Positions 48,106 to 59,848 are shown, counted from the first letter of the stretch. The stretch is 64,000 bases of DNA from Formicarius rufipectus (GCA_013399695.1 VXAU01003525.1:350684-414683), one strand, 5' to 3'. Notes: generated by a model from the letters alone, not told the origin. A program made the numbers and translations.

Positions 48106-50267
48106 AGAAGTTGCCCAGCCGTTACCTGGACAGGGACTCTGAATAACCAAGCTCAATAGTAATGGAAAGCATGTCCAGCCTGTCTCTTGCTGAGGGATTA
48201 GGACTGGATCCTGAATAGTCCCTGTGGTGGATTAGCAAAGTAATTTTTAACATCCCCAAGTGTCCCAGAGCACAGTGACATAAGATCTCCACCAGATTCA
48301 GGTAAAACAGAGTTTTTAAGACCATGAGGAAATGCCTTTGTTATTTTCTGGAGATAGTAGCAGCTCCTGTAGGTCCAGGTGTAATTCACCCCGGAGCCTC
48401 CTGGCTGGTCCAAGTTTCTCTCCATTACCCAAGCAGTTGCTGGTGCTGGGCTGACTTTGGCCAGGGGGGCTGAGGTCACCCCAGGGACTGCTTGAATTGG
48501 CCTCTCTGCTCCCGTGGCCCTCTTGGGCTGTTTCTCAGGCACAGAACTACCAATGCCCTAGGAATGTCCAACCCTGCCCTGGATGCTCCTGCATGGACAG
48601 CACAGACCTGGCAGAGCAGGGAACTTCTCCCCGTGCTCCCAAACAGGGAAGGAGGGGGAGATCACCCCTGCCAAGCAATCAATTTGCTGCTGGTGAAATA
48701 GGAACTGCGAGCAAGATTTTGAGGGTAGATTATTTTCCCCTGCTGCTTACAATAATGTTACTGTAAGATTTTCAGCAACTGTGTCAAGGACTGAGCCAAG
48801 ATCCTCCAGAACAATGGCCAGGCTGCCCTTCCTTTCAGGGCTGCTGGAATTCTGCTGCCTTTCTCCACAAAGGTTCATTTGTCTTTCCATTCTGGAAATA
48901 ATATGTATTGTTGCACTATTGTTGCAAAAACTGGCAGCAAACCCTCCCGGGCAGGAATGTGGTTACCCACTACTGTGTGAGGCTAACAGGAGGAGAGATG
49001 ACATTTTATGGGGTTTTACTCAGAAAACTTTTCATGAGAATATTATTACCTTTTTATGGGGCTTCTCCACAGAACTTTCATGGGTAGCATTTTGATCATT
49101 TTCTCATATGTTTTCAGCCTTGCTAATACTCACATTCCAAAGCACAGCATCCACAGATATTCCCAAATATATCCAAAATTGCTCAGGAAGGAAACAATTT
49201 TCCTATCTGAAATTAGAACAAAATATGATTCTGAAATGTCAAATTTTAGCAAACCTAAATGCTGCAGCAATTGGTTTGGATAAGTGAAAACAGTTCAGTT
49301 TGGCTTTTAAAAATATTACTATCATTAGTTTTCATATCAAGATGAAAAGTCATATTGAAACTGCTGTAATTCCTCCATTATGAAGAAAAGTGCCAGCAGT
49401 CAAAGACACAGAAAAAGGCAGCAAAAAATCTTAAGCACCATGTAATCCACCATGATTTTGTTCAACATTATGTAAGCAATTTCAGTTTTTAGTGACTGAA
49501 ATGGTGAACTGAGGCCAAAAAAATGTGGGCTCTGTGCAAATAGTACCAAGAACAGCATTGACCAAAAGAACTCTCTATGGAAGCTGCCCTGTTTGTGCTG
49601 CCTCCTTTCACTGCCCAGGAAGGGCTTTTGGTGGGCACAAAGATGTGCCTCTGTAACACAAACTGCCAGGGATGGTTTCTCAGTTTGCTTAAAGATATGT
49701 TGCCAGTAGTTTTTATTTATGAAACCCAAGGCCTGTTGCACATCACACAGCATCCTGTGGTGTTTGCAGGTGAAACTGTTTGACTGAGCCTGCCAGGCTG
49801 GACATGCAGATCATCCTGTCCGTCAAAGAGGGGATGAAGTGGTGCCTATTGACATCCCTCTCCACACACCCCCTCACAAACCCAGACCTCTCCAAGCTAT
49901 CTCACTTTCTTGTAGCAGTTTCCATTCAACCATCCTCCCCCCAGAACTTACTCCAAATACTGCAAATCGAATTTTTATGCCTGCAATGCTCCAGCTCCTT
50001 TTTACAGTACATACATATTTCAGATTTACCACTTAATACAATTATAGTTCATTTAGCCAGCAATTACAGTAATAGGAAGACTGGCAACCACTGTCATTCA
50101 GACTGGAAAATCAATGTTGCACAGAGGTACTTTTATTCACTCTGTGGAGTGCTTCCTTCATTAGATGCACACACTCTGGATTCACTGGAAAAGTTTAAGA
50201 TCACTCTCGTTTTTATTATTTTTTCCCCTTTATCCATATACTATTTGATTTCCAGACAGAAATATAG
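48106..50267. other. unassigned non-coding DNA
   Basis: No repeat or exon is recognised. Open frames of 104-117 codons lack domains. The frame 49780-50274 (164 codons) runs into the CR1 terminus at 50268. Confidence 0.6.
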
Positions 50268-50319
50268 TGAATGACATCCTGAGGTCCCCTACAACCTGAT
50301 TTATTCTATGATTCTGTGA
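50268..50319 (+). mobile_element. CR1 3' terminus, minimal fragment
   Basis: GAATGACATCCTGAGGTCCCCTACAACCTGATTTATTCTATGATTCTGTGA is the extreme CR1 3' end with its ATTCTATGATTCTGTG octamer pair. Only about 50 bp are present. Confidence 0.85.
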
Positions 50320-50649
50320 AATATTGGTTCTGTTCTTTCAGCAGATCCATTTTCTATTGTGTTTCACCTGACAGAGGACCTTTGACAATCAATTTCTCAA
50401 AAATGCAGACCAAAATATGGTTGTCCATGAGCAGTGAAATAGAATCTTTGGAGTTTTGCTTAAACTTTTAGTACAATGTTTGCTTTTAGTCCAGATTCCA
50501 TAAACTTATGTCCAGGAAGGCATTTAAATAGGTGTTTCAGTTAATCCTTAATTTAACAGAGTTCTGAAGAATCCACGTAAACATATGGCTACAGTTAAGC
50601 AAATGTGCACTAGACAGGAATGAAGTGCTGAATTACAGATGTAGTGCTT
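50320..50649. other. unassigned non-coding DNA
   Basis: Nothing recognisable. Confidence 0.5.
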
Positions 50650-50725
50650 CCAAGAGAAAGCCAAGACTAAAACCACGTCTCCTGAGTTTTAAATCCTCTC
50701 TCTCAGTCACTTAACCATGCTGCAG
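50650..50725 (-). mobile_element. MIR / CR1-L3-like fragment
   Basis: GACTAAAACCACGTCTCCTGAGTTTTAAATCC and CTCTCAGTCACTTAACCATGCTGC match the 'aacccaggtctcctgagtcccagtcc..tgctcttaaccactatgctgc' end in the minus-strand sense. Confidence 0.5.
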
Positions 50726-51567
50726 CAAAGCTATGCTGGGCTGATGGTTTAAAGAGCTCTTATATTTGCATTTGATTATGGGAAAAATTAAGACTTGCAG
50801 AGGGCAAAAAGGATCTGTAATTGTACCTGGAATGTTCAGTCCCAAAAAGGGGATGGCTAGCAGTGGGAGGCTCCCTTTGTTGTTCAAAACCGAAAATCCT
50901 TAAATCACTGCCATTACAGCAAGGAGTTGTTTCAGCAAGAAGAATAATGATATTTTTGCAGGTTGCCAAACCTTTGCTGTAGAAAAGCCTCTTGGCAGCA
51001 GATCCACTTGATTGGATGAGCATTACTGAATTTCCTCGTTGATCTGTTTGTCTCTGCATGGTGCCATCTTTTGATGGTGTTACATTATAGCCCCTTGTTC
51101 TTATGATAAATTATTTTAATCCATCATCAGAGCACACTCTCACTCTAATGATGGATTAGTTCTATGCATCATCAGGGTGAGGAGCACTGATAATGCACCA
51201 TTGGAACCCCCACCGACAGTGGAAAAATCTGCCAAAAGAATCAGTTTGCACTGCACAGAAGTGAAACCAGAGATAAAGGTGCTGTTACAGCCCACAGTAA
51301 AAATTCCATACAGAAGACACAAGGCCAGCTCCAGGGGCAATCTGGGGGAAGAACAAGGATGAAGATGTCACCAAGGCACGTGGCAGTTCAGGGCCTGTGC
51401 TTTCACACCAGAGTTGTGCAACTGGGATAAACCTGCCCGAAGGTGCAGGTGTGTTGTGTGGGTTCAGGGTTGCAGCAGTGGCCCTAAATGGTGTCAGAGC
51501 AACTCACCTTGGTACACAGAGTATGAGGAGGCTGAATTCATTAAGGGACTGTACAGGGAGCCTAAGG
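50726..51567. other. unassigned DNA containing an inverted TAATCC pair
   Basis: An 11-bp perfect inverted repeat sits at 51117-51127 and 51148-51158; see the separate entry. No exon or dispersed repeat is recognised. Confidence 0.6.
51117..51158. promoter_or_regulatory. inverted pair of TAATCCATCAT (K50 homeodomain-type sites)
   Basis: TAATCCATCAT at 51117-51127 is repeated as its exact complement ATGATGGATTA at 51148-51158, with a 20-bp spacer. TAATCC is the preferred core of OTX/PITX/GSC-class (K50) homeodomains. Function is inferred from the motif alone. Confidence 0.3.
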
Positions 51568-52050
51568 AATCACAGAATCATAGAGTGGTTTGAGTTGGAA
51601 AAGCCCTTCTAGGTTATCTAGTTCCAACTACATGCCATGGGCAGGGACATCTTCCACCAGCCCAGGTTGCTCCAAGCCCCATCCAACCTAGCCTTGGACA
51701 CTTCCAGGGATGGGGCGGCCACAGATTCTCTGCCCAACCTGTGCCAGGGCCTGCCCACCCTCACAAAAAAGAATTTTATCCCAATATCTGATCCTCTCTC
51801 AGTTTAAAACCTGTTCCCCTTATTCTCTCACAGCATGTCCTTACCTAAAGTCCTTCTCCATCTCTTTCAGAACCCCTTTAGGTATTGGAAGGTTCTATAA
51901 GGTCTCCCCAAAGCCATTTCTTCTCCAGGCTGAACTACCCCAGCTCTTAGATCTTCCTCATAGGAGAGATACTTTAGCCTTCAGAGTGTTTTCAGGACCT
52001 CTTCTGGACTTGCTCCGTCATCCTCCTTACATCCAGGGCTCCAGATGACT
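51568..52050 (-). mobile_element. CR1 non-LTR retrotransposon, longest copy in window (~480 bp)
   Basis: Starts AATCACAGAATCATAGAGTG on the plus strand (reverse of the CR1 3' end). It runs through the same 3' segments as the copy at 21685 ('ccatgggcagggacatcttccaccag', 'caggttgctccaagccccatccaacc', 'cacttccagggatggggcggcc') and then further 5': 'tattggaaggttctataaggtctccccaaagcc', 'cttctccaggctgaac', 'ctgctccg'-like, 'cagggctccag'. The reverse transcriptase region is absent. Confidence 0.93.
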
Positions 52051-54287
52051 TGAAACTCTGCTGGCCTGGCACACAGGTCAGTGCAAATCCTTGGTGCAGG
52101 TACCCACCCTGTGCTCCTTTCCTGCAAAGTCATAGCTTGTGTTACAACTGTGAAGATAAACATCAAGAAAACACTGAACATCAAAGAAAACACACAAGAC
52201 ATTGAGCAGTTTATCATTCACCTTCAGGTAAATCCATAATACAGAACATTAAACAATATTGGCATCATCAGAGGCTGGGCTCAACTCATCCTGTAATTTC
52301 AGCAATAAAAGTGAAAGAGTCTATTGGCACCTGGGTTCTCCAGGGACTGCTCTGCACTGCACATCCAAATGTGTCTCTAAGCGCCTGGAGATCACTCTGA
52401 GACAGGGAATTTTCCACCCTTCAAAGGCAAACCACAGAACCCAAGCATGGGAGGTGAATTTGTGACCCCTGTGTATGAGGCTGGTACTTTTGGATCCAAC
52501 CATCTGCCTCTCTGTCAAAACTGTCACTCTTGCTCTTCATGCTATGTCAGCATTTTGTCTACCCAGTTTTTCTAAGGGAAGTGGAAGAAACTTTATAAAC
52601 AAGCAGTGATGGAGAAATCTGCTGGGATTTTCCAGATTTGGGGACAGGGCGAAAGTTTTAGCAAGAGTTTTGGCAAGGAGAGGTGTGTCCTGAAGAATAG
52701 GACTACTAAATAAGTAGCTATGCATTTAAGCCAATGATTTGCTGTGGTTTTGGTGGAAGAAATGCTTTCTCCTCATTAACTGCCTTTGGCACATGGACTA
52801 GCCTGTCCATGGAGTCACCTGAAACAAGGGAGGGAGAGGTGGATGTGTGGGAAAAGCAGCTCTTTTCCCCTATTGGTGCAAAACACTCCACTCTGCTTGT
52901 CCCAAGCAGATATTGAGGATTTGGAACCACTGATGACATTGAAATTTTTTCCATCAACTTTGCTGAGCATTTCATCAACTTAGTGAATCAGCACTGTGTG
53001 TTAATCCCATGTCACTTTTGGGTTATGCAGAGAACAATCCCAGGCAAGTACCAGGATTGCAATTAATTATTCATAGAGTGCACTAATGGATAGTTGGTCT
53101 CGGAACTAAACTTCCTGAAGAGAATATATATATAGTGCATCCTCTGTAGAACAAGTGTGAGCACATCTCCTGCCTGGCATGTCCTCTGTAGTTACTGTCT
53201 CCTTAGCATGGGCCCCACTGCTGCCTTTCCCCTGACACCTGGAGAGTATCCAGGATGAGATTTGACCATGAAGGGCCATATGACATGGAGCTACAGGTCC
53301 TTCTTGACTTCTGATTGAAACCCTTCTGCCAAGCCATCCCAGGAATATGACCCAATAGCTGTGATTTATTGCTGTATTATCATGCCTGTCTGCCTCATTA
53401 CAGACTTTGAATTTTATCAGGCAGCCTGTCCTCTGGTGTCTGGTAACCAATGACTGGGGTCTGCAAAGGAGCCCGAGGTACTTTGCCAAACACTACTAAT
53501 GAAATGGGAAAGAGCCTGAGCAAAGCTCCAGGTTGCCTTAAGGAAATTCCAGGGAGCACTTTCCACTTTATTGTCTAGTTCACAGTATGAACTGGGAATT
53601 ATCTCGAAGAGTCATTCTTTACACAGGACTAAATTCCCCTTTAAAGACTGTGCCACATTGGATTACTGCTCATGGACTTGCCTCCCTCCAAAGACTGCTG
53701 AACTCAGTAGGAGTCTTTCAAATGACAACAGTGAGAGCAGGACTCAACCCACAGTCTGAAACCAGATACTTCAGAAGAAAATGAAAAAAGTCCTTTATTC
53801 CTTTTTCTTCTACCATAGCTAAAGCTGGAAGGAAAAATCAGAATGGCCAAGTACCTGCAATGCAAAGGCAACATGTACCTGTTGCTCCATACTTGCGACA
53901 AAAAACGAAATCTTCATAGGTAAAATAATCTAAAGAGCTTTTTGCAAGGCCTCTGCAACAGAGTGAATGTCATATAAATCTGTAGTATGTGTTTAGTTAT
54001 ATATATATTTTAATATCTTCTTTTGAGGCTGGTTTGCTCTAATGGTCCAAGGAGGAATGAACTGCCATCCTTATGGCGAAGTGACCACCACCCACCCTCC
54101 CTCAGCCAGAAAAATTCTCTTAATCCTGCCTATTTCTCTTCTTTCTCAGCACTCCAAATGGTTGTGCTCTTGCTGCTTCAGATGGCTCAGTGTAAAAGGC
54201 GAGCAGACTGGGAGCCCTGCTCTCGGGGACAGCTGCTGGGAGCCTACAGAGCTCCTCTGCTCACATCCCCATGGACACACACATGCA
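52051..54287. other. unassigned non-coding DNA
   Basis: Short (TA)n runs are at 53124-53135 and 53997-54010. The longest frame (53106-53489, minus, 127 codons) has no recognisable domain. Confidence 0.6.
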
Positions 54288-54332
54288 GAGTCTCTCTCTC
54301 TCCCTCTCTTTTTCTCCCTCTTTATCTCTAAT
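54288..54332 (+). repeat. (CT)-rich tract
   Basis: GTCTCTCTCTCTCCCTCTC followed by a T/C run; a simple polypyrimidine stretch. Confidence 0.85.
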
Positions 54333-55784
54333 TTTTACTGCAGGGTAGTGTTCTAAAAAGTTTTTTTCCAAGTTGTAAAAGACCAATTCCATAAAGGAAT
54401 GGCTTAGTGCTTCAGTCACAAGATTTGTGGCTTCCAGGCTCCAAAGCTGTAATTTATTCAGACAATTAGCAGCAGCCCTGTATTCTTGACAAATTCTTCA
54501 CTTGTGTGCAGCTACTACACAACAAGGTGCTTTTAAGAACTGTGCCTTATGGATTAAAAGACTCTCCCCCTCCTTTTCCCTCCTTATTTGACAAATTCTT
54601 TTCACAGTCAATGGAAATTAATACACCAGGTTAGAGAGGTGATATACAATAACCCAGCCAGCGAAGAGAGCATTGTCTGAAAAGAGCAAGTGGGGAGCCC
54701 TCAGAAACGTTCAATACACAACAGGGAGAGCTTCAACTCTTGCCTTTTGGTGAAGTTATTTCACCTTTTGCCTTAGATAATCCTCCAGAGTTACTGTACC
54801 AGACGTCACTGTGATGCAGTTAAGAAGTGTAAATGGCATTATGGATGTCCAAACCCACACAACTGAATGCCTGCCATGGCACTCAGGTGGCTTTGTCTGC
54901 ACTAAAAGCCAGCCAAATCAGCAGCTGGCTGAGCACGACGTGCCTGTGCAGAGCCCCCCACAAAGCAATGCTGAGACTCACAGAGGTGCAATATAAATCC
55001 ATCCAGACCCTTTCACACACAAGTCTGAAGTCAAACCAGAGTTATAAACTCAAGCTCCAGCTCTAAATCCTACCCTCCTCCAGCACTGCTGAAGGCCAGC
55101 CTGGGACTGGGTCAAGGACCAGGTTCAAATCCTGTTCAGACCGGGACCTTGTCTTTCAAGAGCAACAAACCTGCTGGAATTAGGGCTTTGTTTCCTGGCA
55201 CAATATGCACTATTTTTCTTCTGGGGGTCTGATAAAGCTACCACATAACTGGCAGGATGAGCAGCCTCTCCTCCAGCTCATTCTGACACCAACCTCTCTC
55301 AGTAGAATGAGGATAAAAGCAATGAACCCATCCTGCACTTGGGCAGAAACCTCTTTCTATTCATTGCAGGGGAAAATCCTGAGCTGACGCTTGGACTAGT
55401 TTTTGGGATGACATTCTCTGACTCATCTCACTCCAGAAAACTTTAGACCTGCAGCAAGACCTCTGCAGCCTTCCTTGTGCACAGGTGAGAAATCACATCA
55501 CTGGGCTATTCTACTGACTTTATATTAAGCTTTATAAATGCCAACAACTTGGAAAAAACATGGTAATTTGGCAGACTGAAATTTGTTAGTATGACATTTT
55601 GAGCAAACTGCAAGAAGATAACAGATTCATTTTTTTTTCACTGATTGTAGGCAGAGAAAAGGTTTAACAGGCCAAGTGTTCACAATAACTGGTTCATCTG
55701 GAGCTCAGATAGTGGTTTGAATGAGGACCTTAGAAATACATAGAAGGTTACAGAGGTGTCCATAAAATCTGCAAGATTTGGTCC
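54333..55784. other. unassigned non-coding DNA
   Basis: No repeat family or exon is recognised. Confidence 0.6.
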
Positions 55785-56160
55785 AATACTTCTTTTTGCT
55801 TCGAGCTGTAAAGCATTCACTTCAATAACAGCAGGGCTTCACCCCGCAGCAAAGGAAAATTCAAAGTATTTGGCCTCATGTGGCCAAACAAAGCGTTTGT
55901 TCAGTGGAACTAACTTAAGCAAATTCCTCTTAATTAATAAACAGATGTATTTGCTTTCAACAAAAGCGAGATTTCTATTGAAATATAATGAAGATCTTTT
56001 TAAAGATTTTGTCTTGCTTAGGAATGGATTTTTATTTTACTACACTAAAAGAGGAAAAGATACAATAGAAGAGGGATTGTGCCAACAGATTTGTTAATTG
56101 CAAATAATTCGTAACAGCGAATCAAAATACATTTTGGAAAACACAAAAAGTTAAAAGAAT
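55785..56160. promoter_or_regulatory. strong candidate conserved non-coding element
   Basis: A repeat-free, AT-rich stretch with single CpGs preserved (GCTTCGAGC at 55799, ACCCCGCAGC at 55840, AAAGCGTTTG at 55892, AAAAGCGAGA at 55963, AATTCGTAACAGCGAATC at 56106-56123). Homeodomain-like words include CTTAATTAATAAAC (55928-55941) and GTTAATTGCAAATAATTCG. GAATTCG-like and GCGAATC flank an imperfect ATTCG/CGAAT inverted word. An open frame (55756-56097, 113 codons) lacks any domain. Confidence 0.4.
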
Positions 56161-56696
56161 GAATCTGGTGAAAAGAGGAACCCATGGAAAGGAAAGCACA
56201 TTGGTGCAGGAGGGTCTGCTGCTTTCCCTGGCTCCAACACCCCTCCCAGGGCTGAGCCTGTTGCTCCTGCCCCTCGTGTCAGTGGATGTGGTCACACTCG
56301 GTGTGCAGCCCCCGGCACTGCCGAGGCTCACAAAGGCACACCAAGCCATCCTCCCTGCCAAGGGATTTGGGGAAGCCACCAGGAGACAGGAGGTCAAAGT
56401 GTTTGTTGTTGGGAGTTTTTTTGGGAGCCCACCTTAACAGGCTTCCTTTTGGCTTTCTTTTGTCTTTCTCTTAAAGAACAAGTTTCCTCTCCCCTCACTC
56501 ATTGTCTTCTCTCTCAGCTCCCACCTTGTTTGGGGTTAATTTCCCTAAACAGAGACATAAACACCAGATCAAATTTTCTCTTTCTTGGCTGCGAGTCAGA
56601 CCTGCTGTGCTGTGAGAGCTTGTTGGAGTTGCAGAACCTGTCTCTGCAGCAGCAGCTGCACTTTGCATTTAGAAAAGGAATCAGGAAAGACCTACC
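56161..56696. other. unassigned GC-richer DNA
   Basis: Overlapping open frames of 91-92 codons occur on both strands (56122-56437) without domains. No repeat is recognised. Confidence 0.55.
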
Positions 56697-56826
56697 GTTT
56701 ATTTTTTTCCTTTCCTTTTTTTTCTTTTTTTTTTTTTCTCTCGCCAAGCCTTCGTTAATAATATAATTTAACCAGGGGAAAAAAAAATATAATAATAATT
56801 AAAGGAAAAAAAAAAGTAAAACAAAC
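56697..56826 (+). repeat. T-rich tract followed by A-rich tract
   Basis: Poly-T segments at 56699-56738 (to T13) are followed at 56779-56820 by A9 and A10 runs with TAATAATAATTA between. This makes an imperfect T/A inverted low-complexity structure around a 40-bp unique core. Confidence 0.75.
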
Positions 56827-57399
56827 TGGTGGAGAAGAAACCAAACCAAAAGGGAAGGGAGGGATGGGACGGGCATTTCTCATTTGTTCTAGCTTGCAGC
56901 ATGTCTTTATTCTCTCAGGTGAAAAAGCCACCAAGAATTAGAAACATACATAAGAGAAAAAAAATTAATCTTAAAAGGCTGGTGTGAAAAAAAGTCTGGA
57001 AAAGACCAATCCATCATCAGTCCAGATTTCTGGTGGGATTACTAAGGAGTAAGACTCTGCCATGGCTAAACAGCATTTGGGTGGCCAGTATGGAGCTTTG
57101 CTTTGCTGGCAGGCACCAGAGCAACCCACAGGACCCTCTGGGCAGCATTGGTCAGGAAACAGGGAAAAAGGATCTTATTCAGGAATATTTTTGGCATGCT
57201 TTATTAGAGCAGAGAACATTTAACCTGCCCCCATCCAGCCTTGCTCAGAGCCCCCCAAAAGGCAGAGGAGCTCCTAGAGTGCAGACTGTTTATTTTCTGC
57301 TCAGTTGGAAAGCAAAGGTCCTATTACTGTTAAAGGGAGTTACAAGTATTCATCTAAGAAAGAAATGACCCATAAAGGCAGTTAAGTTAGTTTTTTTCC
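56827..57399. other. unassigned non-coding DNA
   Basis: An open frame of 111 codons (57033-57368) has no recognisable domain. Confidence 0.55.
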
Positions 57400-57700
57400 T
57401 GCTGCATAAGTCAACCTCTTTTCTATATATAAAATGATGGGGTTAGAAAAGGATATTCATCAGGCAGGCCACTGATTTGATTGGCTGCACTTCCCCAAGT
57501 ACTTTATAATTTGCAGTTACAAATAAATATGTTTTAATAATCAATTGGTATTTAAATAACATACAATAACTCTTATTAAATCCCACTTTTTAGAATGAAT
57601 AAGCAGTTAGACATTAAAGACAGGGGTATCAAACAGCCACAGGATTTCAGACCATTTTCTTTTTTATATATAAGCCATAAATATCACTATGGAATTAGCT
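57400..57700. promoter_or_regulatory. AT-rich conserved-looking block
   Basis: Contains GATTTGATTGGCTGC (57474-57488, with an ATTGG CCAAT-type box), then a very AT-rich repeat-free run 57505-57600 with TTTTAATAATCAATTGG and TAAATAAC. No CpGs here, so the case rests on absence of repeats and AT/TAAT density. Confidence 0.25.
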
Positions 57701-59168
57701 GGTTAGCCAAGGCCTTGGATGAAGCCAGCAGAAGACTTCGCTCTCTCATGTTGCCTTTGAGTGATCATATACTTTTCTGGTACAATGACTTTTTGAACAA
57801 TAACCACATGTTATTTTCTTTGGCCACCTCTTACAGTTCAAAAGGGGCAGCCTCAGACTCCAGAGCTGAAGTAAAGTAATGTGCCCTCAAACCAGAGACC
57901 AAAAATCAAGGACCATCTAATAGCAGGTTTGAGATGCTTGGTCTCAGTCAACTGGGTCCACACTATTTCCAGCAGTGAAGTTCATGCATTGCCTCAGGAA
58001 GGGGAAAAAATCCCCAAGAATCCTCCATGCACAAAAGTGATTGGCTTTGTCTTTCTTTGATGAGCACACATGTGTATACAAACACACTCTTTCCCCTTGA
58101 TTTTGTTTTTATTTTAGGCTTTATAAGGTACAATTGTGTTCAGATCAGCCTCGAGTCCTGCCCTTCTGTCAAGGACTTCTCTAAATGGGATTGCAAAGCC
58201 AGGAGTGTGGGGAAGCAGAGACACCCTGGGTGTTTGGAGGGAGAGGGGATGGTTTGGCATTGGGGCACCTGGCCCTGGGTCAGCTGCAGCACCTGAGTCC
58301 ATCAGTGCTGGTTTGCCCTGTGATGGGGAAATCACTCACAGGGCAGGTGAGAAGCCAGATGTGTCCCTGAAATGTCATGTTTTACCCTGGATCCCTGCTG
58401 GAGACGGGCATCATCCTGCCCAGCCCCAGGCCTGGGGGCTACCCCTGGGGAAGCAGCTGCCAGCATCATGCTGGTGAAGCAATTTCTGTGTTTCAGGCTG
58501 TGTCTCAGCTACCAAACCTCATCTACCTCCAGCCCTTCAAATCCCTTCATGTGCCACAGGACCGGGCTGAGGTCCCAGGTCTGGGCATGGGCTCTGCAGG
58601 TGCAGACTGGGGGAAGAATTCAGCGTGTCTGAGAGGAACCAGTTGGTAGCTTGGCCTCCCCTGGTCTGGAGAATAGCACAGGGTCAGTGTTGTGAATTGG
58701 GACAGCATCATCTGTTCATTCCCAAACTTCATCCCCTCTCCTCTGCTCTCTCCGGGCAGGCTGGTACCTAAACCTCTGCTTCACAGTGGACCTGAGGCTG
58801 GTTGGGAAGAAAGGCACTTTTTGGTGGTACTTTGGGGCAGGTGTGGATGCAGTGGTGGTGGGTCCCAGGGCAGATGTCCACATAGGTCAGGACATTCCAC
58901 AAGTGCTGGGTTTGCTCCTGCCCCTAACCTGCAGCCAGCCAGCCAGCCTCTCACACTCTTTGCCTCCAGCAGCTCACCTGGTCCTTTCGTTTGTTTGTTT
59001 GTTGCTGTTGTTGTGGAATTGTTTATAATTTTTTTGTCCTCTTAACTGCCTGGCTGAGCTGAGATTAACTCCTTGGCACAGAGCCCTTCTGGAATTTATT
59101 GCCACTTTACCAGACAGTAAATCAAGGCTATGGGGCTGTACTGCTGGTGACCCACACCAGACCATGTT
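57701..59168. other. unassigned DNA, GC-rich in its second half
   Basis: The 58190-58980 stretch is GC-rich and yields many overlapping open frames (up to 117 codons) with no domains. A (CCAG)4-like run is at 58932-58949 and a TTTG run at 58990-59003. Confidence 0.6.
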
Positions 59169-59410
59169 CTATCACCTCCCACTCCAGCCCCTGCTCTGAC
59201 AATTCCCCCTCCAGACCCTGCTCTGACAATTCCCCCTCCAGACCCTGCTCTGACAATTCCCCCTCCAGACCCTGCTCTGACAATTCCCCCTCCAGACCCT
59301 GCTCTGACAATTCCCCCTCCAGACCCTGCTCTGACAATTCCCACTCCAGACCCTGTTCTCCAACTCCCACCCCATCCCCTACTCTCCATCTCCCACTCCA
59401 GACCCAGCTC
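59169..59410 (+). repeat. 27-bp minisatellite (VNTR), six near-identical units plus degenerate flanks
   Basis: Units of 27 bp (CTCTGACAATTCCCCCTCCA plus GACCCTG) start at 59194, 59221, 59248, 59275, 59302 and 59329. The first five are identical and the sixth differs by C-to-A in CCCACTCC and a final TT. Degenerate units precede (59169-59193) and follow (59356-59410). As 27 is divisible by three and stops are absent, both strands carry long repeated open frames (plus strand Asp-Asn-Ser-Pro-Ser-Arg-Pro-Cys-Ser), which I treat as non-coding. Confidence 0.97.
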
Positions 59411-59610
59411 TGCCAGCTCCCTCAGCACCTGTGGCACCATCAGCCCAGCCACACAGCCCAGCAAACCTGCACATCTCCCAGCCACCATGTTCTCCCTCCA
59501 GAGGACACAATCAAGTCACAGACAAAGTTTACAGGCATGCTTGCTCCAATAACTTTCCCCGTCACACTTTTTTTTCCCTCAGTTATTATTTTTTCAGCCC
59601 CCTCCCATCT
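59411..59610. other. C-rich unassigned DNA
   Basis: C- and A-rich sequence continuing the composition of the minisatellite. No unit periodicity is evident. Confidence 0.5.
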
Positions 59611-59636
59611 CCCCCCCCCCCCCTTATTTTATTTTA
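59611..59636 (+). repeat. C13 tract followed by an acceptor-like TTATTTTATTTTAG
   Basis: Thirteen C residues and a T-rich run end in TAG immediately before the conserved-looking block at 59637. It reads like a strong 3' splice site, but there is no matching exon evidence. Confidence 0.8.
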
Positions 59637-59845
59637 GGCGCCTCTGAGAGTTCAACTGTCGCCTGAGGCTTCAAACTAATTTTCTCTTCAGAAATGATTG
59701 CAGAAAGCCGCATGCATAATAAATCCTGTTATTGCTCTTGTTATTAAAATAGGTTGTTAGGGATGTGGACTTGGAGGCCTTTTTGTCTGATGACAGCAGT
59801 TCTTCTTAGCCTGGCGCTTATGGCTTATTGACTAAGGCTGCCAGG
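59637..59845. promoter_or_regulatory. candidate conserved non-coding element
   Basis: Repeat-free DNA with CpGs GGCGCC (59638), GTCGCC (59659), GCCGCATGCATAATAAATCC (59708-59727) and GGCGCTTATGGC (59813-59824). TGCATAATAAATCCTGTTATTGC and TTATTAAAATAGG are AT-rich words. GACGACAG-like and TTATTGACTAAG occur towards the end. No coding frame. Confidence 0.35.
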
Positions 59846-59848
59846 TTC

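Noticed and set aside
47893..48159. Open frames encoding repeated Ile-His-Pro-Ser (plus) and Met-Asp-Gly-Trp (minus)
   Set aside because: Direct translation of the TCCA microsatellite; not a protein.
49780..50274. 164-codon plus-strand frame
   Set aside because: Ends in a CR1 3' terminus and has no domain.
55756..56097. 113-codon frame across a candidate CNE
   Set aside because: AT-rich composition with no domain and no splice or promoter support; the CNE reading fits better.
59169..59410. CRISPR-like array
   Set aside because: Units abut directly with no variable spacers; it is a tandem minisatellite in a vertebrate context.
59099..59647. 182-codon plus-strand open frame, the longest in the window
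   Set aside because: It runs through the 27-bp minisatellite and C-rich flanks, where stop codons are excluded by composition. An overlapping minus-strand frame of 130 codons exists for the same reason.
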